DNA from: JBOHWJ01 sp050736615 | GTDB taxonomy: Bacteria; Desulfobacterota; Binatia; Binatales; Binataceae | DNA length: 49,371 bases | Direction of reading: 5' to 3' | Assembly: GCA_050736615.1 (NCBI GenBank) | Contig: JBOHWL010000244.1 | Location: forward strand, 1 to 49,371 | Part shown: positions 34,649-42,163 of the stretch, piece by piece | Position numbering within the stretch: position 1 is the first letter of the stretch | Layout of the letters: each line of letters begins with the position of its first letter | Translations under genes and position numbers: made by a program | The notes under the pieces: generated by a model | What the model was told of the DNA's origin: nothing | Seen by the model: the letters and a program-made list of their open reading frames with translations, nothing else | Database searches by the model: none

Positions 34649-35605
34649 TCATGCCAAGCGAAAGGCATTGAGCAGCAATGCCATGAGGAAAGCGAGAAGA
34701 AACCCGGATGCCGGGCCGACAACCCATCCCCTCAGAATCGCTTTCAGGGTTGGCCATTGGACTGTCTCACGTCCACGGGCTAGTCCGGCGCCGGCCATCG
34801 CGCCCACCAGCGCCTGATTCATCGAAGTGAAGGCGCCCAACCCTACCACTGCGGAAAGCACAACCAGGCCTTGGACCAGTTGCGCCGCGCTGGCCATCTG
34901 GAGATCAAGTTTCACGATCTCGAACGCCACGCGCCGCAGCAGCGGCTTGCCCCACGTCAAAACCCCCAGTGCAAGGCCGAAACCCCCAACCACTCCGGCA
35001 ATTAGAGCGCCGCTAAGATGCGTGGTGAGGAAAACGGCGGTGGCGTTGGAAACGTCATTCGCGCCCATTGTGAGCGACGCCAGCCATCCGGCCACAACCA
35101 GCAACCTGCCGACGGCGTGCGCCTGCCGACGCAAAAGCGCAACCCGATCGAGGACATGGGTAAAGATGAAGCCCAAAGCCAACGCGGCAAACGGCGCCAC
35201 GATCCAGACCACAACCAGACGCGCGATTGTTGTCCACTCGACCTTGATATGTAAGGCGATGGCTGCGCCGATTAGCGAAAAGACCAATATTTGAATGGTC
35301 GATGTGGGAATCTTCAAGCGATTGTAAAGCGTGGTCAGAATGAAGGCGGTCGCGATGATGGCGCTGGCGGCATTGATTCGCAGGTCATTGGTGCCGATTA
35401 AGTGATGGCCCACCGTCGCCAGCACGCGATGACTCAAGAAGCTCGCGCCAATAATTACGAAAGCGGCCATCGTGGCCAGCGCCGGCCAGAGCCGGATCGA
35501 GCCCATCGCATGCGGCATCCCCATGCAAGCGCCGGTATAGTGGGCGCCCATGCTCCAGGCGAAGGCAAAGGCGAGTATCGCCAGGACGATGGCGTTGACG
35601 CTCAT
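34649..35605 (-). CDS. PiT-family inorganic phosphate transporter
   Basis: A 318-aa polytopic membrane protein with about nine hydrophobic segments. The second half-repeat has the PiT signature TMGANDVSNATAVF (about 180-193). The first half-repeat, where GANDVANS is expected, reads WSMGAHYTGACMGMP (17-31), a variant. The length is at the short end of the family, as in archaeal and some bacterial members without the long central loop. It would couple phosphate uptake to protons or sodium. No phoU-like partner gene is adjacent, although the kinase/BON gene lies downstream on the same strand. Confidence 0.88.
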   Translation of the reverse strand: MSVNAIVLAILAFAFAWSMGAHYTGACMGMPHAMGSIRLWPALATMAAFVIIGASFLSHRVLATVGHHLIGTNDLRINAASAIIATAFILTTLYNRLKIPTSTIQILVFSLIGAAIALHIKVEWTTIARLVVVWIVAPFAALALGFIFTHVLDRVALLRRQAHAVGRLLVVAGWLASLTMGANDVSNATAVFLTTHLSGALIAGVVGGFGLALGVLTWGKPLLRRVAFEIVKLDLQMASAAQLVQGLVVLSAVVGLGAFTSMNQALVGAMAGAGLARGRETVQWPTLKAILRGWVVGPASGFLLAFLMALLLNAFRLA

Positions 35606-35833
35606 GTGGCAGCAATACCTCGGTCGTTGCGACGCGATTGTATCGCGCGCTCAGTCAGGGGATCAGCTACGCGCTCTCGTATCAACCGGCGCTGAGTGCA
35701 GGTTCGCCGCATCGGGTGGCGTCGGGGCCGCGCGGCCGCTAGGATTCATGCGTTTTCTTGGATGGGCGGCTTGCCGCAATGGTCCGTTCGCGAATGCCTG
35801 CGCTTGAGCAAGCCCGTTTGGAAGCAACCAGTT

Positions 35834-36958
35834 ATGGCAAAAAAGAAACTTAGGCCCGCGCTTACCGGCGCATCGATCGAACCGGCGCCGCTAAGCGGCG
35901 AAATCTCGGCGGCGGACCTGGTCGACAACGCTTTTCTGGCGTATAACGGCGGCCGCCTGCGTCAAGCCTGCCGCCTTTTCGCCGAAAAGATGCTCACCGA
36001 CGACACCGTGGTCGGGATGAGCTTGACCGGCGCGCTGACGCCGGCCGGGCTGGGGATGTCATGCTTGATTCCGTTGATTGAGCACGGCTTTGTCGACTGG
36101 ATGGTCTCGACCGGGGCCAATCTTTATCACGATACCCATTTCGGACTCGGCCTACGCATGTTTCAGGGGAGCGCCGAAGCCGATGATGTGAAGCTGCGCG
36201 CGCAGGGTATCGTGCGGATTTACGACATCTTTTTCGATTATGAAGTGCTGCTGTCCACCGACGCCTTTTTCCGGCAAATCGCCAGCCAGGAAGAATTCCA
36301 GCATTCGATGAGCAGCGCCGAATTTCATTATCGCGCGGGCCGTTACGTCGCTGAAAGAGAACGCGTGCTGAAGCTTAAGCGGCGCTCGCTGCTGGCCGCC
36401 GCGCACGAATATGCCTTGCCAGTTTACACCTCGTCGCCGGGGGATTCCTCAATCGGGATGAATCTCGCGCTGCTGGAATTTGAAGGCCATGGCGTGCGGC
36501 TCGATCCGCTGGCCGACGTCAACGAGACCGCCGCGATCGTATACGCGGCCAAGCGTGCGGGGATGAAGAGCGCGGTGTTTATTCTGGGTGGTGGCTCGCC
36601 CAAAAACTTTATGTTGCAAACGGAGCCGCAAATCCAGGAGGTGATGGGCGTGGCCGAAAAGGGCCACGATTATTTCCTACAGGTGACCGACGCGCGTCCG
36701 GATACCGGCGGCTTGTCGGGGGCGACACCGTCGGAGGCGGTGAGTTGGGGTAAAATCGATCCCAGCCGTCTGCCCGATTCCGTCGTATGTTATGTTGATG
36801 CGACGGTCGCCTTGCCGCTCATCACGGCCTATGCATTGGCCCGGCGCAAAACGCGCCAGCCGCGGCGGCTTTACGACGAGCGCGCACGCATGCGCGCCGA
36901 GTTGATGAAGGCGTACGAAAAGTCGCGGCGTAAGCGCGCCGCTGGTATGAAGCGCTGA
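35834..36958 (+). CDS. Deoxyhypusine-synthase-family protein
   Basis: A 374-aa Rossmann-like NAD-dependent enzyme. VGMSLTGALTPAGLGMSCLI, WMVSTGANLYHDTHF, ILGGGSPKNFML and PDTGGLSGATPSEAVSWGKI all match deoxyhypusine synthase. The lysine that forms the spermidine-derived imine in DHS is present (K307 in EAVSWGK). Bacteria lack eIF5A, so the role is probably in polyamine metabolism: aminobutyl transfer, e.g. homospermidine formation. ATG 35834 (GGAAG upstream) is preferred; a long upstream extension has no family counterpart. The next gene is CysQ-like, 31 bp downstream on the same strand. Confidence 0.9.
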   Translation: MAKKKLRPALTGASIEPAPLSGEISAADLVDNAFLAYNGGRLRQACRLFAEKMLTDDTVVGMSLTGALTPAGLGMSCLIPLIEHGFVDWMVSTGANLYHDTHFGLGLRMFQGSAEADDVKLRAQGIVRIYDIFFDYEVLLSTDAFFRQIASQEEFQHSMSSAEFHYRAGRYVAERERVLKLKRRSLLAAAHEYALPVYTSSPGDSSIGMNLALLEFEGHGVRLDPLADVNETAAIVYAAKRAGMKSAVFILGGGSPKNFMLQTEPQIQEVMGVAEKGHDYFLQVTDARPDTGGLSGATPSEAVSWGKIDPSRLPDSVVCYVDATVALPLITAYALARRKTRQPRRLYDERARMRAELMKAYEKSRRKRAAGMKR

Positions 36959-36989
36959 GCGCCGCCCCGGCTCCCGCGACGGATGGCCA

Positions 36990-37808
36990 ATGAGCACACG
37001 TTCGACTATACGAAAAGGCCCGCTGAATGGTGCCTACGAGCATGAATTGGCGCTGGCACGCAAGGCCGCACTTGCGGCCGGCGCGGTGCTGGAACGCTAT
37101 TACCGCGAGCGTGGCTTCGAAATTAGTTCCAAGGGCCGCGACAATCCGGTCACCACCGCCGATTTCGAAGCCGACCGCACTTTGCGCGAGATGCTGTGCG
37201 CGGGATTCCCCGATTATGGCTGGCTCTCGGAGGAAACCGCTGATAATGGCGAACGGCTCAAGCGCGAGCGCGTTTGGATCGTTGATCCACTGGATGGCAC
37301 CAAGGAATTCATCAAGGGCGTCCCGGAATTCGCGGTGGCAATTGCATTGAGCGAACGCGGCGAGGCGGTGCTTGGAGTGACCTACAATCCAATCAAGCGC
37401 GAGTTGGTGTGGGGCGCGCGCGGGGCGGGATGTCATCTCGGTGAACGGGAGGTCCAAGTCACCCGCACGCGCATGCTCAAACATGCCGTCGTGCTGGCCA
37501 GTCGCAGCGAGACTTCGCGCGGCGAATGGCGCGCCTACGAGGGCACGGTCCAGGTGAAGGCGGTCGGCAGCGTCGCGTATAAGCTCGCGCTGGTGGCCGC
37601 GGGCGCGGCCGACGCGACCTTTTCCCGTTCGCCTAAAAGCGAATGGGATATCGCCTCGGGCGCGGCGCTGATTGAGGCGGCCGGCGGCCGTATCACGGAT
37701 ATTGAGCGGCGTCCGATGACCTTCAACAAGCCTTCGGTCAAATTGAAAGGGCTGGTGGCTTCAAACGGTTTGGTGCATGAAGAACTGGAACGGCTGGCAA
37801 GCAGGTAG
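36990..37808 (+). CDS. CysQ-like 3'(2'),5'-bisphosphate nucleotidase/inositol monophosphatase family
   Basis: A 272-aa Mg-dependent phosphatase. Motifs: NPVTTADFEADRTLRE with the first metal region, LSEETADNGERL with Glu ligands, WIVDPLDGTKEFIKGVPEFA (the DPLDGT metal site with the CysQ-type TKEF) and EWDIASGAALIEAAGG (C-terminal metal Asp). TKEF rather than TxNF favours PAP/CysQ-like substrates over inositol phosphate, so removal of 3'-phosphoadenosine phosphate from sulfate assimilation is the likely role. It is in tandem with the DHS-like gene; no sulfate genes are adjacent. Confidence 0.88.
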   Translation: MSTRSTIRKGPLNGAYEHELALARKAALAAGAVLERYYRERGFEISSKGRDNPVTTADFEADRTLREMLCAGFPDYGWLSEETADNGERLKRERVWIVDPLDGTKEFIKGVPEFAVAIALSERGEAVLGVTYNPIKRELVWGARGAGCHLGEREVQVTRTRMLKHAVVLASRSETSRGEWRAYEGTVQVKAVGSVAYKLALVAAGAADATFSRSPKSEWDIASGAALIEAAGGRITDIERRPMTFNKPSVKLKGLVASNGLVHEELERLASR

Positions 37809-37811
37809 AAA

Positions 37812-38130
37812 AGCCTTGCACAAGCCGATTCGTCATCGTGAACGCAGTCTGTCGCCAGCGTAGCACCGGCGACCACACCAGACGGGGCGAAGCGGAGCCG
37901 AGCGCATTAGCGATGCCGACGGCTTCGCGAGCAGGCGAGTCTTTAGCTTGGCCGAAGGCTCGCGGGCTCGCCCGCCCAACGGAGCTGCGCTTAGGAATAC
38001 GCGGCCGCGAATCGCGTTCAAGACAGCGAGTCTATGACGTGCCCGCCTGAAGAATCCCGGAAAAGACAAAAAGATCCGGGATTCCTCGCTGTGCTCGGAA
38101 TGACAGCCTAGGGTTCGCGCAGAGCTTGGC
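37812..38130. repeat. Large composite palindromic repeat (copy E)
   Basis: The outer arm CCTTGCACAAGCC (37814) and GTTCGCGCAGAGCTTGG (about 38112-38128), and inner arms CGTCATCGTGAACGC and CTCGGAATGACAG, match the MITE-like element. Between them an extra block has been inserted: CACACCAGACGGGGCGAAGC, GAGCGCATTAGCGATGCC and CGAAGGCTCGCGGGCTCGCC. This block is shared with copies at 2291, 33422 and 46781. It reads as a nested or mosaic repeat. Confidence 0.7.
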
Positions 38131-38766
38131 TGGCGGCGTTCAGTAATAACCAATGCGGCATTCCATGCCGGCGGCAAAAAGAGCGTTCGCGTTGCTCGAT
38201 ACTCATTGCAAATACGACTGGTCCCGCTCGCCCGATGTTGCTGTCGCGGTGGCTCGCCCTGGGTCATTTGTTCTCACGCTAGGAGTATGCTGAATTGCGC
38301 CGCTGGCGGCAGCGGCCGCCTGCTTGGTGTTTATCGATGCGCTGGCCTTCCGTCGCGAATAATGTGGCCACTGCGTCGCCGCTTGCCCCTTTGGGGTGAT
38401 TACACGCGCCGCGCTCGGCGACCATGCGTACATAAAAATTCACCTTGTGCTTTGATCGTCAGCGCGCCGGGACCGGAAATCGCGTTTGGAAATTGCCCCA
38501 CTGAGTGCGCCGGCGTTCTGTCGGCGAGGACGTGACGTGCGCCGCGGCATTTTTTTTCCACCCCCTTTTCAAACGACGGCGATCGGCGCTACGATTCCAA
38601 GATCCCCAAAAGATTGTCGCTGCGGTCGGCGTTCGAACGTTCCGGCTTGAGTTGCACCCGGCGTTTGTCACCGCGATTCGCGCCGAGGCCAGCCCGGAAC
38701 AAGCGCCGACGGGCGTTAGATCGGCGAATGCCGTCGTAATCGTCAACTCACAGGATGGAGGTTCCA
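38131..38766. other. Long spacer without a recognisable gene
   Basis: 636 bp between the composite repeat and the HesB-like gene. Several short frames exist on both strands, but all have low-complexity translations and no ribosome-binding site. It should contain the promoter of the HesB-like gene. Confidence 0.5.
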
Positions 38767-39060
38767 ATGCTGCAGGTTACACAGGACGCCATAAACGTTC
38801 TCAAAGAGGCGCGTGAGCGAGCCGGTGCTCCCCAAGATGCGGGCGTGCGGATTGAACGAACCGAGGCAGAGAACGACGGATCGCGCGCGCGGCAGATTCT
38901 GATCACTCTTGGCTTCACCAATCAGCCGGCGCCGCAGGACCAGACCATTGATACGGAAGGAATGAAGGTCTTCGTTTCGAGCGATCTGGTCGAGCCGCTA
39001 TCTGAACGTGTGCTCGACGCCGACACCGGTGAAGACGGCACGCAACTGCTATTTCGCTGA
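38767..39060 (+). CDS. HesB/IscA-like fold protein without cysteines
   Basis: A 97-aa soluble protein. MLQVTQDAINVLKEARERAG matches the N-terminal helix of A-type Fe-S carriers. VRIERTEAEN and ITLGFTNQPAPQDQTIDTEG align with the core strands. MKVFVSSDLVEPLSERVLDA corresponds to the 'vkvyvd..s...l.g..ld' segment. All three cysteines of the A-type motif (C...CGC) are absent; the protein has no Cys at all. It therefore cannot bind a cluster in the usual way. GGAGG lies before ATG 38767; ATG 38755 is a less likely start. The function is unknown. Confidence 0.75.
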   Translation: MLQVTQDAINVLKEARERAGAPQDAGVRIERTEAENDGSRARQILITLGFTNQPAPQDQTIDTEGMKVFVSSDLVEPLSERVLDADTGEDGTQLLFR

Positions 39061-39106
39061 GCGAATCCTTAAGCTGGCTTGTGCAACGGCAAGCCTCGCG
39101 ACCGCA

Positions 39107-39140
39107 AACAGGCCGTCGAACTTATGTTCGACGGCCTGTT
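39107..39140. terminator. Bidirectional terminator hairpin
   Basis: A perfect 15-bp stem AACAGGCCGTCGAAC / GTTCGACGGCCTGTT with a TTAT loop, between two convergent genes. On the minus strand it is followed by TTTGCGG. The T-tract is short on both sides, so termination may be partial. Confidence 0.75.
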
Positions 39141-39177
39141 GCTTATCCAACGACGATTGGCTCGCGGCACAATTCGA

Positions 39178-40314
39178 TCACCCCCAGACTTCGCCTGCGA
39201 CCTCGACCACCAGCCTTAGCTTCGCGGCCTGCTGCTCGACGGTTATCTTGTTGCCGGGCGCGGTGCTGGCGAAACCGCATTGCGGGCTCAGACAGAGTTG
39301 ATCCAGTGCAATATAGCGGGCCGCCTCGTCGATACGGCGCTTGAGGTCGTCCTTGGATTCGAGTTCGGGAAATTTGGTCGATACCAGGCCGAGCACGACG
39401 CTTTTGTTCTTCGGAACGTATTTGAGAGGTGCGAAGCCGCCGGCCCGCGGCGTATCGTATTCGAGGAAATAGGAATCGACATTGATCTGGTTGAACAACG
39501 TGTCGGCAACCAAATCATAGCCGCCTTCGGCGGTCCAGTGGCTCTGATTGTTGCCGCGGCAAATGTGCATCGCGAGATGCATTGATGAAGAACGTTGTTC
39601 AAAGGCCCGGTTCATCATGCGCGGATAAACCTCCAGCAACAGCTTGCGGCCGTCGTCACCGCGCTTCGCCAACGCTCCCCACAAGCGCTGATCGCTGAGC
39701 GAAGCCAGCGTGGTTTCGTCGATCTGGACGTAGCCGCATCCGGCGGCGGCCAGTGCCGCCAATTCTTTGCGATAGCCCTCGATGATGTCGTCCCAGAAGA
39801 TCTCCAGGCCGGGATAGACCTCCGTGCTGATACGCTCGCGGCCAGCTCGCAGATGAATAATGGTCGGCGACGGAATGGTGAGTTTCACGGTGCGTGAAGT
39901 CAATGATTTGAGGAAGTTGAATTCCTCGACATGAATGGGCGCGCGCCACTTCATTCGGCCAGTCACGCGGGGCCGCGGCGTCGGCAGCCGATGTCCTTGC
40001 CGGTCGACGAAGAACACTTCCTCCATCGAAGCTTGCTCGTCGTAAGCGATCGTCACGCCGCCCAATCCGCGGCAATAAAAATCACCGTAAAAAACCTCGC
40101 GGCGGTATTCACCGTCGGTGATCGAGGAGAGGCCGGCCGCCTCCTGGAAACGCACCGCGTCGCGAATCGCCTGGTCTTCAAGCGCGCGTAATTCAGCGGC
40201 GGATAAGTTTCCCGCCTGGAACTCCTGGCGCGCTTTCAGCAATTCGGGCGGACGCAGCAGGCTGCCGACATGATCGGCGCGAAACGGCGGATTAATTGGC
40301 GTGCACGACGGCAT
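39178..40314 (-). CDS. Cobalamin-independent methionine synthase-like protein (MetE C-terminal domain)
   Basis: A 378-aa TIM-barrel protein of the MetE catalytic-domain family. It begins PPFRADHVGSLLRPPELLKA, with ITDGEYRREVFYGDF early and IQIDETTL in the middle. Zinc ligands are His and Cys in LAMHICRGNN, Glu in YFLEYDTPRAGGF and Cys in CLSPQCGFAST. It lacks the N-terminal folate-binding half of full MetE, as in archaeal-type and epoxyalkane:CoM-transferase-like relatives, so the methyl (or other) donor is uncertain. A GAGGTGAAG site precedes the ATG. No cobalamin or SAM riboswitch is visible upstream. Confidence 0.88.
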   Translation of the reverse strand: MPSCTPINPPFRADHVGSLLRPPELLKARQEFQAGNLSAAELRALEDQAIRDAVRFQEAAGLSSITDGEYRREVFYGDFYCRGLGGVTIAYDEQASMEEVFFVDRQGHRLPTPRPRVTGRMKWRAPIHVEEFNFLKSLTSRTVKLTIPSPTIIHLRAGRERISTEVYPGLEIFWDDIIEGYRKELAALAAAGCGYVQIDETTLASLSDQRLWGALAKRGDDGRKLLLEVYPRMMNRAFEQRSSSMHLAMHICRGNNQSHWTAEGGYDLVADTLFNQINVDSYFLEYDTPRAGGFAPLKYVPKNKSVVLGLVSTKFPELESKDDLKRRIDEAARYIALDQLCLSPQCGFASTAPGNKITVEQQAAKLRLVVEVAGEVWG

Positions 40315-40349
40315 TGCACTTCACCTCATGAGCAAGACTGCCAGCATCG

Positions 40350-40793
40350 CTACATTTCGGCCTTGAACGTGTCGCGCAATCCGTTGGCGTAAGAAATCCG
40401 GGTGGGCGTGATTTTGATCATGCGCAAAGTGTCACGGCCGAAGAAGGGCTCTTCGAACGGATTCTTTTTGAGGAAAACGGCTTTCAACCGCTCCCATTCG
40501 GCGCCGCGCGCAACTTCACGCGCGACACCCTGGACCGCGGCGCGTGTTACTTCGAAGGTCGGCACATTTCCGGTATCGCGGGTGTCAACCAGCACGGTCG
40601 CGCGGGGCCGTTTAAGCATATTCTGAAACTTCTCGGCTGTATCGACCATAATGAAGAGCAAATCGAGGTCCTCGGTTTCGGCAAAAGCCTGCATCGTGCC
40701 GGTGGGCCATTGCTCGCCTTGCGTAATCAGGGCCGCGACATGCTCCTGGGCAAAGAGCGCCGCGAGCTTTTGCTTTTGTTCTGGATTAAGCAT
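40350..40793 (-). CDS. Pyridoxamine-5'-phosphate-oxidase-like (PPOX) flavin/F420-fold protein
   Basis: A 147-aa split-barrel protein: a helix LNPEQKQKLAALFAQEHVAA, then strands ALITQGEQWPTGTMQAF and DLLFIMVDTAEKFQNMLKRP with RATVLVDTR, then VQGVAREVARGAEWERL. The segment 'K..nl..rPrvtl.v' binds the phosphate of FMN or F420 in PPOX proteins. ATG 40793 is chosen with GGGAG 5 nt upstream; the GTG at 40799 would sit on that site. The reaction is unknown. It precedes the MetE-like gene by 35 bp on the same strand and may form a unit with it. Confidence 0.8.
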   Translation of the reverse strand: MLNPEQKQKLAALFAQEHVAALITQGEQWPTGTMQAFAETEDLDLLFIMVDTAEKFQNMLKRPRATVLVDTRDTGNVPTFEVTRAAVQGVAREVARGAEWERLKAVFLKKNPFEEPFFGRDTLRMIKITPTRISYANGLRDTFKAEM

Positions 40794-40848
40794 CGCCACT
40801 CCCAGGATGAGATTTATTGACGCGAGTCACGCATGCGGACGCGCCGTA

Positions 40849-41067
40849 TCAGCGTTCGATTCGAAGCCGCCATTCGCCATCGTCGGACCGGATATCAGCA
40901 ACCACATAACCCTCCGCTTCGGCGGCTTGCGGAATATCCCGAGCGCCGCGCGGATCGTCGAGAATCAATTCCAGAGTCTCACCGCGGCGCATTTTTTCAA
41001 GACGCACCTTCGCGTGCGCCCAGTTAAGCGGACACTTGATCCCCCGCAAATCCAGCCGCTTATCCAT
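40849..41067 (-). CDS. TusA/SirA-family sulfur carrier protein
   Basis: A 72-aa protein that starts MDKRLDLRGIKCPLNWAHAK. The active Cys12 lies in CPLN, where canonical TusA has CPxP. The rest (LEKMRRGETLELILDDPRG, EGYVVADIRSDDGEWRLRI) matches the two-layer fold. TusA proteins relay persulfide sulfur for tRNA thiolation and other pathways; no partners (TusBCD, YeeE) are adjacent. The ATG lacks a clear ribosome-binding site, and a repeat block lies just upstream. A truncated second copy of its first 19 codons lies at 41283-41345. Confidence 0.85.
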   Translation of the reverse strand: MDKRLDLRGIKCPLNWAHAKVRLEKMRRGETLELILDDPRGARDIPQAAEAEGYVVADIRSDDGEWRLRIER

Positions 41068-41089
41068 CGATACGACATTTATTCATTTT

Positions 41090-41137
41090 CGACGCACCTC
41101 GCGGACTCGTTTGCTCGCTTCGCGCCACGGTGCTGCG
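41090..41137 (-). repeat. Short repeat GAGCAAACGAGTCCGCGAGG type
   Basis: On the plus strand it reads ACGCACCTCGCGGACTCGTT then TGCTCG. These 26 bases recur exactly at 49279 onward and in variants at 31158-31190 and 41990-42014. It is immediately followed by the MITE-like copy B and lies 23 bp before the tusA start codon. Confidence 0.75.
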
Positions 41138-41286
41138 CTAGGGAACCTCTGCACAAGCCCGTTCGTCATTCTGAACGGAGTCTGCGAAGTAAAGAATCCC
41201 GGCAAAAACCCGCAAAAACAAGAAGATCCGAGACTCTTCGCTGCACTCAGAATGACAGACTCACCCCTTGTGCAGAACTTCCCTAG
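41138..41286. mobile_element. MITE-like palindromic element, copy B
   Basis: A 149-bp element bounded by CTAG at both ends. The terminal inverted repeats are CTAGGGAACCTCTGCACAAG and CTTGTGCAGAACTTCCCTAG (18 of 20 pairs by eye). The inner inverted arms are GTCATTCTGAACGGAGTCTG and CGCTGCACTCAGAATGAC. There is no coding capacity. Its outer 55 bases on each side are about 90% identical to copy A at 1-150. TA next to each end would fit a target-site duplication as made by IS630/mariner-like transposases. It abuts the tusA-like stub. Confidence 0.8.
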
Positions 41287-41345
41287 TGCACGTGCGCCCA
41301 ATTGAGCCGACACTTGATTCCGCGCGAATCCAGTCGCACTTTCAA
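41283..41345 (-). pseudogene. Truncated duplicate of the tusA 5' end
   Basis: The minus strand reads KVRLDSRGIKCRLNWAHVH then stop. It matches residues 2-19 of the tusA gene 216 bp away (DKRLDLRGIKCPLNWAHA). Homology stops within a few bases of the terminal inverted repeat of the MITE-like element. The frame starts in the stop codon of the DsbA-like gene. It is a 20-codon stub with no function expected. Confidence 0.65.
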
Positions 41346-41965
41346 CCCAAGGCGCCAAGCCGGGTGCTGGCGCGCTGGAGCAACTGGCGCATCACGTCGA
41401 CGCTTTGTGCGCCGACGATCGGAAATTCACCGATGAAGAAAGTCGGCACGCCGCTCACCCCGCGCTGACGGGCCATCAGCGCATTGTTTTTTAGTCGCAG
41501 CGAGTAACGGTTCGACTCCAGCGCGGCGCTGAGGTCGTCGCGCCCAACACCCGCATCGGCGGCCAAATCGCCCAGCACTGAGGGCTGGCCGATATTCAAC
41601 CCTTCGTTGAAATAGGCGCGATAAATCCGCGCTTCGAAAGCCTCCGATTTGCCGACTTCCCGGGCATATTCGGCGGCTTCCAGCGCCAGGCGGGAATTCG
41701 TCAAGACCTGCGGCGGGTTCATCGAAAAGCCCGCGTCCAGCGCCATACTCTGGATCCGCTGCCAAACCGCGCGTCGGGCCTCAGGGTCCATCCCGGCGCG
41801 ATATTCCGAAGCCGGCATCCCTTCGGCGGGCCATTCCGGATGAATCTGAAAGCCGCGCCATTCCAGTTCAAAGCCGAATTCCGGCTTAAGTTGGTTGATG
41901 ACTTCGAAGCCAATGTAACAGAATGGACAAATGAAATCGGAAAACATCGTGATTTTAAACGACAT
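41342..41965 (-). CDS. DsbA-family thiol oxidoreductase, FrnE-like
   Basis: A 207-aa thioredoxin-fold protein with an inserted helical domain. The redox motif is CPFC (C13 and C16 in FSDFICPFCYIG). The cis-Pro loop is GVSGVPTFFIG (about 168-178), and the C-terminal IVGAQSVDVMRQLL is characteristic. There is no signal peptide, so it is cytoplasmic, like FrnE and 2-hydroxychromene-2-carboxylate isomerase relatives. It probably handles disulfides or polyketide-type substrates; the role is unknown. It lies upstream of tusA on the same strand, separated by the tusA stub and repeats. Confidence 0.9.
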   Translation of the reverse strand: MSFKITMFSDFICPFCYIGFEVINQLKPEFGFELEWRGFQIHPEWPAEGMPASEYRAGMDPEARRAVWQRIQSMALDAGFSMNPPQVLTNSRLALEAAEYAREVGKSEAFEARIYRAYFNEGLNIGQPSVLGDLAADAGVGRDDLSAALESNRYSLRLKNNALMARQRGVSGVPTFFIGEFPIVGAQSVDVMRQLLQRASTRLGALG

Positions 41966-41985
41966 GGCGGCTTGAACCTTTACCT

Positions 41986-42036
41986 GAACGCACCTCGGAG
42001 ACTCGTTTGCTCGCTTCGCCGACGGCTACGCTAGTG
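41986..42036 (-). repeat. Short repeat, GAGCAAACGAGT type (variant)
   Basis: CCTGAACGCACCTCGGAGAC then TCGTTTGCTCGCTTCGCC on the plus strand, a variant of the repeats at 41090 and 49274. It lies 21 bp upstream of the DsbA-like gene start, as the 41090 copy does for tusA. Confidence 0.65.
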
Positions 42037-42163
42037 AACCTAATAATAAACCGTCGTCCCGCACTTGGTCAAAAAGTGGCCGCGCCGTCTGTTATAGAGC
42101 GGCTGGCGTGTGTTAGTTAGGCGGGGTGATACCATTGGGTAATTCTCCGGTCCGAGAGGAACC

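Noticed and set aside
38131..38766. Small genes in the long spacer before the HesB-like gene
   Set aside because: Short frames exist on both strands, but their translations are low-complexity and lack ribosome-binding sites.
39178..40500. SAM or cobalamin riboswitch upstream of the MetE-like gene
   Set aside because: Only 35 bp separate it from the PPOX gene, and the sequence shows no conserved riboswitch core.
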